From the NCBI GenBank assembly GCA_022316685.1, contig JAKJHU010000075.1, positions 682,001-746,000 of the forward strand: 64,000 nt of DNA. The letters are read 5' to 3'. Below, in pieces: positions 25,709-38,700 of the stretch. The position numbers were made by a program, and so were the translations under genes. This stretch comes from Progne subis subis (lineage: Eukaryota > Chordata > Aves > Passeriformes > Hirundinidae). The first letter of the stretch is position 1. Each line of letters starts with the position of its first letter. The notes beneath the pieces are model-generated. The model saw only the letters and a program-made list of their open reading frames with translations. It had not been told where the DNA came from and did no database searches.

Positions 25709-27031
25709 TGACTTCTAGTACAGTCTGCAGGGGCAGGAACGTTAGCATGCTCAGAGCATGGTAAGCTTCAAATATTCCAGTGTCTTCCCTGGAAAAGACA
25801 CTATGGGTCTTAACTGTAAGAGGTAGTCAGTCCTGAAGTGGTTGAGTGGAATGGCAAACAGGTGTTACATGTAAATGTTCAGAAAATTCCCCAAAACTCC
25901 TGTGTGACAATGCTTCTCAAGTAATGAGGTTACCCATTTTCCTCATGTTAACTTTAACCATGTGCTGTCACTGATGGAATTCTCAGGGAAGCTGAAAGCT
26001 GAAGAGCACACTGTCACAGGGGGCATGCAGAGAATGAAAGCCATGCATGAAGCAGAGCTCCCACGCACCAGCCCTGTTCATAAAGCAAGACCATCACACT
26101 CACAGGAGGCCATGGAGGGAACATCAGCTGCCAGATGAGGGAGTAAACCTGAGTGGCACCTGTCCAGGATAAAGGAGTTATTAGTTATATTTTCCAACCA
26201 CTTGAATTTATTTTTAATGACCACATGTAGCCAGAACTTCAGTTTGACACTGTTTCCAAAAGCTGACAGGATATTCATAGCTTTGTTCTGAGTTTTTACA
26301 AGCTATCATGGTCTTGGCTGGGAGGCAAAGAGCGGCACATCTTTAATTGCTGCTGAACTCTGCAGCACCTGGGAGCTGCTGGAAGTTTGCCATCTCCCTG
26401 CCAATAAAACCTGGCTCAGCTAATTTTGTAAGCTCTGACATGATCTCAAATTGGTGTGATGTTGCTGCAAATGTTGATAATGTAGATAATGTAACACCTT
26501 TATCAAAAGCATAAGGCAAATTTATGGGGGGGTTTTATGTTTTTTGGTTTGGTGTAGTTTTTTGGTTTTTGTTTTTGTGGGTTTTTGGTTGGTTTTTTTG
26601 GTTTTTTTTTTGTTTTTTTTTTCTTTCTTTATTGAGCAAGATGCTCAGTGGATGAGACTGACAAAAATGTGCAAAGAACACATACTACAGTGTGCATGGA
26701 TGTCTGATCATCTGCATGGATGTCTGATCATATGAATTTCATTTTGAAGAGCTGACAGAATGCTTGGACAAGTCATTCTTTGTTGCTTTAAGTATGCGAA
26801 AGTGTCCCTGTCCTGTCTTCCTGTATTTTTTCTAAGGCCACTTGCTCTTCAGTTGCAATTCATGTTATATATATACTATTATTATTTTTCTTATAAAGAA
26901 AACTACTAACATCAGTCTGTAAACATATCAAACAAATACAAATGCTTACTATTTGAAGAGAGAAGTTCCTCCATCACATAATCTGCTAGTATAGGATGTA
27001 TTAATGGTGAGAAGTTAAAATCATTTCACCT
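25709..27031. other. Noncoding, with a G/T-rich low-complexity tract
   Basis: No gene is seen. Positions 26525-26628 are a strand-asymmetric run of T with interspersed G (ggttttatgttttttggttt, ending in long T runs) that yields a false Phe/Val-rich frame. Just after it lies a perfect-looking 20-base tandem duplication, annotated separately. Confidence 0.5.
26694..26733. repeat. Two-copy 20-bp tandem duplication
   Basis: gcatggatgtctgatcatct at 26694-26713 is followed immediately by gcatggatgtctgatcatat at 26714-26733. One mismatch implies a recent slippage duplication. Confidence 0.85.
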
Positions 27032-27692
27032 TGTCCTAGGGTAACTTTATGATGCTTGTATCCCCAATCGTCTGTTCTGTTTGTGCTGTATATTGAGTCC
27101 TGTGCCTTTAAGACTGGTTCTAAGAGCAAGGAGACGCGCGGAGTTTGTTTTGAGAAAACTGCCTGACTCCTCCACATTCTTCTGCGGACGGTGTTCGGCG
27201 GAGGCTTGGAGAGACTGCAGGACAGAGATCTTTTTACTTTTAGTTAGTTTCAGCTAGCTAGGGCAGAGAAGTTCCCTGGACTGTTTTTTTTTTCTTTCTT
27301 TTTTCTTGGAACTGTGTAAACCTGCTCTGGACTGAAAACCCAGGGGAGCACTGGGGGCTGCACCTGCGGCCCACCGGGGCCTGGAGCTCGGCATTTTCCA
27401 GCAGCGCCGGAGGGACTGGGACTGAGGAGAGACTGAGAGAGAGCCGAGCTCCACCCACGGCAAGGACTTTCTCAATTTGCCATCTCACTTCAGAAGGAGA
27501 GGTTTTATTGTTTCATATTATTCATTCTTTATACTTGTATGCACTTTATTTGTTTAGTAAAATAGTTTTTTCCACTTTTCTCCACAAAGGTTTTTTTTTT
27601 CGGACTGGTTGGAGGGAGGGGCCACTTGGGTTTGCTTCCCAGAGGGATCCTATACAGGGGTTTTCCCCCAAATTTGTCTCCAAACCAGGACA
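27032..27692 (+). mobile_element. ERVL-type solo LTR with intact target duplication
   Basis: The LTR begins tgtcctagggtaactttatg and ends ccaaaccaggaca, so the termini are the inverted pair TGTCCT/AGGACA. It is flanked on both sides by the direct repeat cacct (27027-27031 and 27693-27697). A 5-base duplication is characteristic of ERVL-class endogenous retroviruses, and the start and end resemble LTRs common in songbird genomes. A tata motif lies near 27089. The expected polyadenylation signal, about 27556, is degenerate (gtaaaa). It is a solo LTR: no second LTR or internal genes are present, meaning the provirus was lost by LTR-LTR recombination. Frames inside it are not genes. Confidence 0.92.
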
Positions 27693-27697
27693 CACCT

Positions 27698-30466
27698 CTA
27701 AATGGCTGTTCTCGTTGTGATTTGAATTAACTACTGTCATTGACTTCAGGTCTGAAACTTAAGCCATAAGTGATAGTTTGAGAAAATAAAGTGAACACTC
27801 CCTCCAGCATTTTTGTGTAGGTTAGTAGAAACTGAAGTTCTGAATGGCATTCTTCTGGTTTTACATAACATTCACCTACTTCTCTAAATAACACTTATAT
27901 TTCAGCTATGTCTGAATCAATTGGGCTAGGACAGTAAAAGTGCATTAAACGAGCCCCGAGCAGACATAACACAGCAAGAGCAATACATTTTTATACTTTT
28001 AAATCAAATACTGTAAACGTCTGGAGGAAGCAGTTTTATTGCGTGTTAAATGCAGAACTTGGAACTGGCAAGTCTTCTTCCATCTTGGTCACTGACTTAC
28101 CTAAGAAATCTGGTGTTTGCTGTGTATGTGGTTACAGTAGCAATCTACATTCATAAAACTCTGAAATGACATGACCCTTCATAATTCAAGCTCCTACCAG
28201 CCCCGAGCAGCTGGGGAAGCTGGGAACAATAAGTACCACCTGCATCAACGGTGGCTGCAGCTGGCTCAGAAAGGCTCTGGTGAAAGACATAGCCAGGTTC
28301 CAAATGCCCAGAAAAACATCTTCATAGCTGTCAGTGAGTGACTATTTCTGACTGACTGTATCTGTCCTCATCTCCTCCCTGTGGAAACTGGTGCTAGACT
28401 TTGCAATTCTCGAGATTTTTCGATTAAGTCTGTTTGTGTGCTTCTTGAGTAAGTATTGGTTTACTTTTTTTTTTTTCCTAAGTGAATAAATTCAAATCCA
28501 TCTAAAGTGCAAGGATGTGGCGAGAAAGAAAAAAGGAAGGAAAATCCCATCTTAGCTATGAGGGACGACTTATCTCACTTTACAGGCAAGAAATCCAGTA
28601 GACTCACTTGCCTGAGGATCAACAGCAACTTTGTGGCAATACCCTATCTCCTGAATGCCAAAGTTGCAAAAGTTATCTTTCATCAAGGCCAGCAGTCATT
28701 TAACGTAGAGAGCTACCTTATTTTTAAAGATACATAAGTAATTCATGCTAATATGTAAAGGAATTGACTTCAATGGAGAAAAATACTGATTTCCAAATGG
28801 TTGAGAGAGTTTGCAATATGCAAAACCATCTCTGTATCTGGAAAGACTGTTATGCTGTCATGAACTTCTTTGTATAAATTAAAATCATCATGTGCTGTGA
28901 CACTGTTTTGTGTATCTTATCTCTATTATAGTAAGTCAATAAAAATGTATTCTACCAACTGTTTCCAATTGCAAACTGAAATTCTCTTGAGACTTACTTA
29001 TCCAGTGCAGTAGGGGTCAAATCTTTGGAGAGGGTGAGCAGCTGGGACTCCTATGGCTCGACTGATTAGCACCATCTTCCTTTGGAGACCTGAATTTTAC
29101 ACAGTAAATGATCTAATCACCTACCTGGGTTTAGAACTACCACAAGTTAATAACTGCACTGCAGCCATAGCTGCAAAATATTACTCAGTAAAATAAAATA
29201 AATGGAAATAATCTCTCTTGAGTGCCAATAATTTAGATTTACAGGGTAATCCATATGTATTCCAGCTCCTAACAGATTGCCAAAATACTGTTTGGAGACT
29301 TCTATTTCAAATCTAGTACATTTTAATATCATTTCAGAGGTTACAAAATTGAGGAATAAATTAAAAAGCTAAAATGGGGAAAACAAACATTTACAGATTG
29401 GATTTAGGCATTCAGAAGTGTGAAGCAAAGCTCCCTCATTTGAAAGGACTTCATTAATGTTTAATTAGCTGAGTTGCAAACCAGAGCTCGCTCCCTAGCA
29501 TCCCCTTACCCAGGCACAGCAGAAATTGCTCTCCCTCACAAGGGAGGAGGCTGGCTTTGGTGGGGTTATTTAAAAGCAGCATCTCAGGGATGGCATTTTT
29601 CAGCAGCTGGTCTCAGGGCACTTCACAATGTCATCCTAATTGTCACCACTGAAGTCAGGGGATGCATAGAGTTACCTAGCAAAACAAGGCATTGATCTGT
29701 GTGCTGACAAGATACAGGTCTTTGTTTTGTGAATTACTGGTGGTGAGACCTGGCATTTTGAACATCAGTTCATTTTACTCATTGGCTGCTTGGTGCCAGA
29801 AATGAGAGCCCACTATCATGGACACAATGGTCATAGAGTGCTAAACCAATATTATATTTTTCTAGAAACAGAAAATTACTGGAGCTTTCAGTAGCTCAGG
29901 TGTTCAGGGATAATTTTTCACCGATTCATTGAAGCATAGTAATTTCAAAAAACACTTAGCAAACAATAATTAAAAAAAAATCAAGAAATAATTTTCAAAT
30001 AATTTTAGAAATATTGCCCAAAGTTACCTGAATGCTGTAATACAGAAAGTCTGTTGCTTAAAGGTACAGTTCATAATTAATTTTTTCCATGACACAAGTC
30101 AAATACAGAAATTTCACATTGGGCAGGACAGTGTCTCTGAGCTTCACCAAAAGAAGACCAGAATACATTAACAAACATTAACCTTCTTGCATCTTTCCAG
30201 CTAGAGGCACTATGTTAATGGGAATGCCCATTGAACACACTGGAGTTGTGCTACTTTCCTTTGCAAAGTGTCTGGTTCAGTGCCCTTGGTCTGGTCCCTT
30301 GTTCTTGTGTATTGCAGTGTCTGTTATGCTATACATGGAATAGGCTTAACCAAAAGACAAAACAAACCATGACCATGGAAATCAATTTGGCCACTGAATT
30401 GAACTTACCCCATGTCTGCTGCACTTGGCTGCAAAGCCAATGTGTTTCCAAACCACAAAAAAAGCC
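27698..30466. other. AT-rich noncoding stretch
   Basis: No gene or repeat family is recognised. Several frames of 60-76 codons occur without motifs, and base composition is typical of intergenic DNA. Confidence 0.45.
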
Positions 30467-30544
30467 ATCGTTCCAAGGGAGCAAAGCCATCATTCCAAGG
30501 GAGCAAAGCCACCCTTCCAAGGGAGCAAAGCCATTGTTCAAAGG
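30467..30544. repeat. 22-bp minisatellite, three full copies plus part
   Basis: Units run atcgttccaagggagcaaag+cc (30467-30488), atcattccaagggagcaaag+cc (30489-30510) and acccttccaagggagcaaag+cc (30511-30532), with a partial fourth copy (attgttcaaagg) to 30544. Because 22 is not a multiple of 3, the translation shifts frame at each unit, which explains the overlapping SKGAKP/FQGSKA-like frames on the plus strand. The copies are nearly identical, so the array is young or homogenised. Confidence 0.9.
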
Positions 30545-33500
30545 CTCCAGCAGGTCAGAGCAGCAGGACCCATGCTCGATTCGAGCTCTCTGCTCACTGA
30601 GGGCCACCAAGTCAAACATGGCCTTCATCACTTTACTGACTAGCCATGGTTTCTAAGAAAATTATTAGATGATAACACACTTTGTAAATCTGAGATTCTG
30701 CTTCGTATTCACATGTGCCTAAATAACTCAGAATGTTTCTTCCTGGGCAGAAGTATACAAGTATTTACTGTAATAAATACAACTGTTCACAAGATGGCTT
30801 GGAAAGCAAAGTTCTTTTAAGAACGTTATGAGTATGATACATTCTAGTAAATTGATTTTGGTTCATGCCAAGATTTGAACTCATGATGACTTACCAAATA
30901 AACCCCAAGTAATCTGAAAACTAAAATTTTGTTAATAACCTTTTCCCAAAGAAGAACTGCAGTCCTCATCGAACACTGTATTTTTTTTAAGAGAAAGTCA
31001 ATTTTGGAAACCTTTAAATTCCCTAGGTTAAAATGCTCATATTGTAGCAGATCTTAAGCAAACAATCATTGATAAATTCAGGGCTTTTTCTGAAATGAAC
31101 TCTGAAGATAATATGAAGTGGACAGTACAAAGTGATAGCAGGTCCAGCAAAGGTAAGGAAGATAAAGGAAAACATTAGAAGACAATGTAAATATGATGGA
31201 GCTTTCAGAAACAAATCTTGCTTTCCCTTTGGTTACAATAACTGTCAGGAACAGCCTGAGAAAGAAAAATCTCTTCATTCATGTATGGCACATTGCTTTA
31301 ATATCAAAGTACACCGTTTTAGATCCAACAGGAAAGGTTAGAAAAATATATGATTAAAGAGAATCATCAAAGGAAGGAAGTCAAAAAGGTCAGGTATTTC
31401 CAGTTACTGACTGATTGGCTTGGTCAATGACAGTGATCATTAACTGCCAAGAAGTGCCCTTCCTGTCAGCCTCTCTTACATAAACAATGAAATACACAAC
31501 AACGTGGATCAGAAGCTATTAGATGATCACATGTGGAAGCTGGTCTCTCCAAAATGCCATGGCATTTACCATGCTAAATGTTATACTGGTGTTCTTGCTC
31601 TTGCTTTCTCTGTAGTTCACCTTCTTTGTTCCCTCGTGCAGTCACACGCATACATTGGGTGCACAAAAGCCCTGAGAACATGCCACTGAATGGCTGGTGG
31701 CTGTCACTGTGCCACATGAGGAAAAAAAACCTGAGATGGATCAAGTGATTAATCTTGTGTTAATATATAACTGAGGGGACATGAAGATTTTATAAACAAG
31801 GAGAAAAAGGCATAATATTGGATATGGTAACTTTTGTGTTCAGCAGAAGAACTGCTGGGAAGAGGGAAAACAAATAATTACAAAAAGAGAAAAGAATCGA
31901 GGAAATTTTTTTTTCCTGCTGGGTACAAGCACCTGGATGGCAGAGAGCCTAGAACTGGATTACCTTTGAATTTTCTAAATTGTTTTCATGAGAGGAGCTT
32001 TTTTGACCCGTATGATTCAGAGAGAAAGCTTCTTAGAGTTGAGGAATACTAATTTATAAGAATATATATCTCCTATAGAGATGCTCAGGAATACATTGAC
32101 TGCTCAATACTGCTTACATTTTTTAATACTCTTCCTGACTAAGTCAATGTGTTGCACAGAAAAAAAATCATAACCTTCAGCAAGGAATAAAATTGCAAGT
32201 CCTGGAATTCTTTCCTTACATTTTAAGGTATCTTTTCAAAGCAACTAAAACTATTCAGAAATAAATAAATAGCAAATTTCAAAATTAAAAAAGCAAGAGG
32301 TTTTCCTCCCTGTTTTTGCTTATGATTTTACAGAAAAGGATTCATTTTTCCTAGTGCCACATGTATTTTTTCAATTCTTTGTTGTATTTGACTGTCGAAA
32401 TTTATTTTCTGTGTGGGTAAAATATTTGGTTATAAAAACTAGTTAAACTGATAAGTAGTCACAACAAGCCACAGCAATTTTTTCCTCTTGTAGGAGGCTG
32501 AAGGATTGACAGCTGGAGAGATATTTTCCTGTGTCAGTATGTGCAGGGATGTTGAACAATTTCTCTGGAGAGGATTGATGCTACTTATTTGTATCCCACA
32601 AGCAACCTCCCCTGCTACCTGGTGCAGCTGGCCAAGGCTGGAGCTAGGCAAGCACTCATATGTCTTTTCCATTTGTTTAAAGCTCATTAGCATCCATTGA
32701 GCTGTGCTGTTCCAGCTTCAATATATCAACGTTAACAAAACATTAATGCTGTACTCTTGAGGTAAAAGAAAACAAAGTCTCATTTGAAATACAAACACGT
32801 AATGAAATGCAGTCTGTTGCCCCCACTTCAGATCCCAGGGACTGATGGCAGGATCTTAGTAAAACCCCAGGCAAGCTGTGAAACTCTGACGTCTTTGCTA
32901 ACCTGTATCTGTGGAACCACAGGTATTTAGAAGCAGCTGCACCTCCTGCAAAAGGCTCTTGCTGTAGCACCATAAAAGAGCTGCCGAAGCTTTTAATCTG
33001 CAAGCTCCTACCCTGGGAAGCTGAGTTTGTGATGCACAGCTGTTGTGCAGCCCCCTGCAGCAGCGCTGAAAGACGTGGCTGGGAGTGGGGTGAGAAGAGA
33101 CAAACCCACACAGGCTGGGGTGCCTCTGCTGGGGCAGCCCCAGGCCGGGGGCTCAGAGCCTCCTCAACCCCATCCTCCCCGGGCAGAGCCTGGCGGGCCC
33201 TCAGCAGGTGCCTCTCCAGAGGGTTTGCATCAGGAAAGCTCTGGGACACCAGCAGGGCCTTTGGGCTCCCCTGGGAAGGAAGGACTGGCTGGAAAGGCCT
33301 TAAGTTCCTACCTGATGCTGCCGTGGCTGTCGCTCACAGAGCAGAGAATTTGTCAGTAAAGCCACAGTGGGACCTAGCAGAAGTATTTGGAAGAAAAAGA
33401 TTCCTGAATAGCCTGGGCTGCAATTGAAGCCAGAAACCATGCAGAGATAACTTGCCTTCACATTACAGAGCTCTAACCCAGAAGCCCTGGGATAAAAAAG

Positions 33501-35667
33501 ATGTCATTTAAATGAAGGAGCAGTGTATAGCATGCATTGATTTTGGAGGGAAGTAATTTATTCAGCATTTCAGCTTGCTGGGAATGTTGGTTCAGCAGGG
33601 AGAGGTTTGTTCTGTGCTTCTGAAATGCTCCCTGGACTTTATGTGGAGGATCATCTCAAGAATAATTAGCTCCTGTGCCTGTTCATCCAGAAAGGCAAGG
33701 GGTCCATACGGACACTGCAGGTGTAGGTAGAGGGCAACTGCTGTGTTAGAGAAAGCATAGGCAGACTGATGAAAAAGACATGACCAGTCTTTGTGTTGAT
33801 AAATGCGAAGTGCTTCCTATAAGAGTTTTGTGGGTTTGGCCTAGGCTTGTTTTATTTGGATTTTATCACTGATAAAGCATATATAGGAAATATTTAAATG
33901 TTTGAATATTTAAAGGAATTTTTTTTGTCTCCATACTTGCTCTGTGTGAACAGCCATTAAATTTCCTGGCAGGACTACAAGTGATAAATAAGAATAGCAT
34001 TTTATATGGTATTTATAGAAAAATAATTTTAACATTTGTATTCACAGAATTAAAGGTTCTTTTAATAGTCTGTCATGTCCCCTCAGAAAGAAGGAACTAC
34101 AGCTCGTGACTTTTATCATTTGATTTTTGGAAAGTGTTTGCAAAGCATAGGCAGCAAGTGAACAGCAGATAAAAAACTAGTGCTGAAATTCTACTAATGA
34201 CTATATTAAATATTATGATTTTTCTTTATAAACAGAAGGGGAAAATAATCAAGAGCATTTGTTATTAAAGGTTTTATAGCATTTTTTTCTTTTGATGGAA
34301 AGCTCATTCAAAGATATTTGCATGTATGCATTAGTTAGCAACATATACCTCCCATGTGGCAATTCATAGGATACAACCTAAATGCTTGTCATGCAAGTAA
34401 TTAATTATTTCAGTGTGACATGAACAGGGTATATGTGACATGCAGCATACCAATAGCAAGAAATGTTGCAGATGATTTACCATGAAGGGAAAAAAGGGCT
34501 GTAACATGAACCAGTAATTTCTTCACTTAATCCAGGAGTAAAGATAAAAGGAGAAGAGAAAAATACAGTTAACTCTTCCCCAAGATGTTTGAATGAGGAA
34601 AGTGCTGAACTGTGAATCAGAATTGAATAGACAGAAACATTAGCTCTTTTCGAAAGGAAGTTTGCCTTACAGGGATCAGTTATTGTAATAGCACAGATCT
34701 GGCTCCTTGCCTATGCTTTGCAGCGTGCAAATGAGTATTTTTCTTTCTCAGAAGCTCTGCAGTTAAACCCACCATGAAATCTCAGAAATATACTGAAGAA
34801 CTCACTGAAATGACCACCAAGTCTGCTGTCAAACATCAGAAACTGATGCTTGATAGGCAAATCTGCAGGTAAAGGCCCTCTGTTCCAGACTCACTGTCAG
34901 TGGAAACACAAGCAATTAATACCTCTGAAAACAGTGCTCAAAAAGGCACATTTTCAAAGGTGACTCATGATGCAGACAGGTGCCAGACAACTATTCTAAA
35001 AAAATTTCTCCCTGCAGTTGAATTGAGGTGCGCAAGAACACGTTTTCATGGTGGATTGCAGAGGAGAGTTACCCCGAGTTCTGAGAGAGCTCTAGTTTGT
35101 TGTGCTGAAGAGCACGATGTCTCAGCCCACGTTAAAGCTCTGTTCTGCCCTGCCACACACAGACCTTTGCAAACCTGAGCTATTTTGACATTGAAATTTT
35201 ATTGCAAACTGAAGCTGTACAACCTGGGGATGCTTTTCTGCAGCTGCACTAGCTAAGCATATTTTAATCATCAGGACCGCTGGATGCTGTGTTTCAGTTG
35301 AATCTCCCAGTCTGAAAGACCAAGAAACAGCTGGCCAATCTCAGGACAGAACAAAAAATGCCTTTTCAGTTTATTAACTTTGTCAAGACTGAAGTTGCCA
35401 CTACAAACTGTGCCGCTGGCAAGTTTGGGTATTAAGGTGGAAGGAAGGACACCAAAGAGGAGGGAGACAAATGTGTTATTGCCCATTTAACTGTGTATCT
35501 GATTCCCTAATAAAATCTTTCACGCTTGTACTCTAATTGCCTGCAGCTCTCTTGATTTCATCAACATCAGGATTTTGCTTGTTTGAGGTCTGGACTTCTG
35601 AAAGTCACATTAATTTATTTCTCATAAGCTACTTCTAGCGTATTTCCTCTCCAGTGTCCTGTTAACA
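30545..35667. other. Noncoding stretch with one GC-rich patch
   Basis: Mostly AT-rich. Positions about 33000-33420 are distinctly GC-rich with a few CpGs and open frames on both strands, and a donor-like CAG|gtagga occurs on the minus strand near 33310. I recognise no protein, so it is unassigned. Nothing else is supportable. Confidence 0.45.
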
Positions 35668-35775
35668 TCATCACAGGGTCATTTATGGTGGAAGGGACTC
35701 GGAAGTTTCTCTTCCAACCTTCTGCTCAAAGCAGAGCCAACACTGAACACATTGTCAGGTGACCTTCTGCCAAGG
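35668..35775 (-). mobile_element. CR1 LINE, short 3' end fragment
   Basis: The plus strand reads atcatcacagggtcatttat, ggtggaagggactcgg, then cttccaaccttctgctcaaa and a gcagagccaacactgaacac segment. This is the reverse complement of the 3' end of a CR1 subfamily whose sequence has ctgctcaaagcagggcc. It is short and diverged. Confidence 0.75.
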
Positions 35776-38700
35776 CTGTCAGTCCTCAGTCTTTTTCTTT
35801 TTCAATCATTTGTCATAATGATTTACTTTCAGCTATGGGTCACCATCTCAAAGACCACTGCTGTTTTCATGTCCAACAAGAGCTCAGTGCCCCATGTCTG
35901 AGGGCACCCATCCTTCCACAAAAACAAGACAATGATCTAGCGTGAGACAGATAGCCATAATCACTTACACTACTCTTAGCTAAACTGGAACAGCTGACCG
36001 AAGCAAAGGACTGCATAATCCCAATATCCCACCCTTTAAAATGAATGTAAGCTTCACAGTAAATTCAAACATAGCATAACTCAGATTAACAGTGAGCTGC
36101 TTGCCATTCCCATCTGTACCTTCCCAGTAACGTATCATTTACAGAGTTGATCACAGAACAATTTTGTTCATTTGCCTTTTTGGAGACTTTACCACAGTAT
36201 GCAAATATTTCAAGGACAGAAATGGTTTCAATGTTTATTCAACATGAACATGTAGGAAAAGAGAAAATAGCAGGCATGAGATATTTAGGGCAGCCACTGT
36301 GAATTCACTGTAGGTCTGGAAAGACTGTCAATACTGAGGGCTTGTGGCAAAATGCTGTGAAAGTACAGGAACAAAATCAATTGTAGCCAGATTTTTTCCC
36401 TCCCAGTACACATGACAAAATTATTTACAATTGGCTTATTTAAATCTAGCCAGAAGTCAGCTATTTCAGTCACCTATTGAGCAGAAAAGATCCTCTGTGA
36501 TTTAAGGAAGGTCACAGATCCAGTTATATCACCCAGATGATCTCTCTGACAGAGTATTTGTAAAACTTGCTCTACCTTGCCTTTGTTTTAAAGTGGATAG
36601 CTTGCGACAGTGGGTTTTACTGCCATTTTATGTTGGCATTGGCTAGAACTTGCTCTATCCTGACATAACCTTTCACATAATGATGATGAGCATAGTGTGA
36701 AAAAAAAAAAAAAAAAAAACCAAACCAAGAGAGAACAACACATCTCATCTAGAAGCAAAAAACCAGTCACTAAGACCACCCTTTCAGAAACCCTCATCTA
36801 ACCTAAAGCTAAAAACTGCTTTAAACACTACCCACACTGCAGTCATAGATTTCCTGCTCGGCACCTCTCCATAATCTCAATGCAAACTGCTGCAAAGGCC
36901 GGCAAGTTAATAGCTGATCTGGCTCAGTGCCAGTCTGATTTTGACCGTCCCCTTTAGAAGTCTAGGCCATCTCTGCATTGGCAAGTAGCACAGTGTAAAT
37001 GGAGTGGATCTGGAGGATGAAATGGTGGGTACAGAGCAGCTGAGGGCCAACCTGTACATATTTTAGGGATATTACGTCGGGCTATCTGTCACTTGGGCCC
37101 TACACAGGATGCTGAGTGGTTGGTGTGTAGCAAGATGTTGCCTTGCTGGACACCGCTGACTTGGTTCAGCAGAGGGACATGCAGTTTGTGTGCTCCAAGA
37201 CCACCCTATTCACCCTGAGAATGCAAGTACAGTAATCAGAACAGAATATTTGCTTCCTGAGTACATTCCTGACCTGAACTAAACTGCTAATGCAAACACA
37301 CCTTGGGATCACTTAGGAAGGGTTTTTATCCAGGGAAATCCTTTGTGTTGGGAGGCATTCTGACTGTGGAGTCAATAAGGATCATTAGCTGCTTACATTG
37401 TCTGTACAGGGATAAACACAAAACTGTTCAATTTGATGAACCACTATGAGAGCTAATAAATTATTTTTCCCTCTTTATTGGAAAAGGTAGGATTTTAATG
37501 TTACAAAGACAAAGAGATTCAAATCGGGAAATATCTATCTCTTTTGTAATTTACAAGTTTAACAATGAGCAGTACAAATCACTGGCTTTGGATTGCTTTA
37601 CATTATTAGCCTATTCTGTCAAGTTTTGATATGAATTGGCTCCAAAAGTGTATTTATTTGTCCCAGGCCATCACTTCCAGAGATTGTCATCCTCCAGGCA
37701 TGTCCATGGTGGGACACCTGGTCTTATGATGCTTCGTGAGTCAGGAGTGGTGTTCTGGGGACAGCACTCTGCAGCTGCATAGGGGAGATGTTTATTGCTG
37801 CCAAATCACAGAAACCACAAACACTATATTCCAGTAAGCAGATTCCTCTGATTAAACTCCTGCAAGTTCATTTCATAGTGACCTTGATGGGCAGTCAGAG
37901 AAGAGTGTGTCAGAAACAGAATCAGAACACCCCAACATACAGGCATAACCCTCACTGCTCAACAGGTGCAAGTAAGATCATGAGATATATTGCTTTCTTT
38001 GTTTTGTTTTTGTTGGTATTTTGTTGTTGGTTTTTTTGTTTGAGTGGTGGTGTGGTTTTGTTTTTCTTGCTTCTCTCCATTCTGCATGCAATGAAGCACA
38101 TTTGTTTATCAAGATAAATGGCTTTCACAGAGATGAAGACTTAGCCATACATACCAAGGAGCCTGTGCCTGATCAAGCTTTGTGGGTACATGGCAAGCAG
38201 AAAGGGAGCTGTATTACTGACTTTGGGGGAGAGCTCAGTTCTCTGGAAAAAAGAACAGCCTGCGTCAGACTGAATTCTGCAGCAGATAATACAGCGGCTT
38301 GATGACTATACAAGAATCCTTATTTATTTCACTCTGTATCCCTGGCACTCCTCATCCAGATAATCAAAGAACTGAGACTGTAATGACTGTGTCTGAATAT
38401 TTCCTTTCTTTTTTTCTTTTTAAGCTTTGAAATTCTTTATGCTTGTTCAGGACTTGCCAGCTTTCTTCATGTTTTAAGGGGAATGTGCATAAAAGAGAGT
38501 TCTGCCTCTTTCTCATGGCTCTATAGTAGAGCCTGCACAAGCTCTGCCCACTCATTCCAAGCATCTTTTGTTCTGATGTAATATGCTCAAAGAATTACAC
38601 TTGAAAAAAAGATTAATGATCAGTTCTAAGCCCGTGGAGTGCTAACTCCAGTGCATATGAACTTTAAAAACAGCACCCATTGTACAGTCTATGGGGTTAG

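Noticed and set aside
30467..30544. CRISPR-like array
   Set aside because: Direct repeats abut with no unique spacers, and the genome is vertebrate. It is a minisatellite.
30231..30656. 141-codon plus-strand frame with SKGAKP-like repeats
   Set aside because: The repeats come from the 22-bp minisatellite, and the frame has no other coding evidence.
36980..37240. Moderate-GC stretch with protein-like translation in pieces
   Set aside because: Stops occur in every frame and I could not match it to any family, so a pseudogene call is not supportable.
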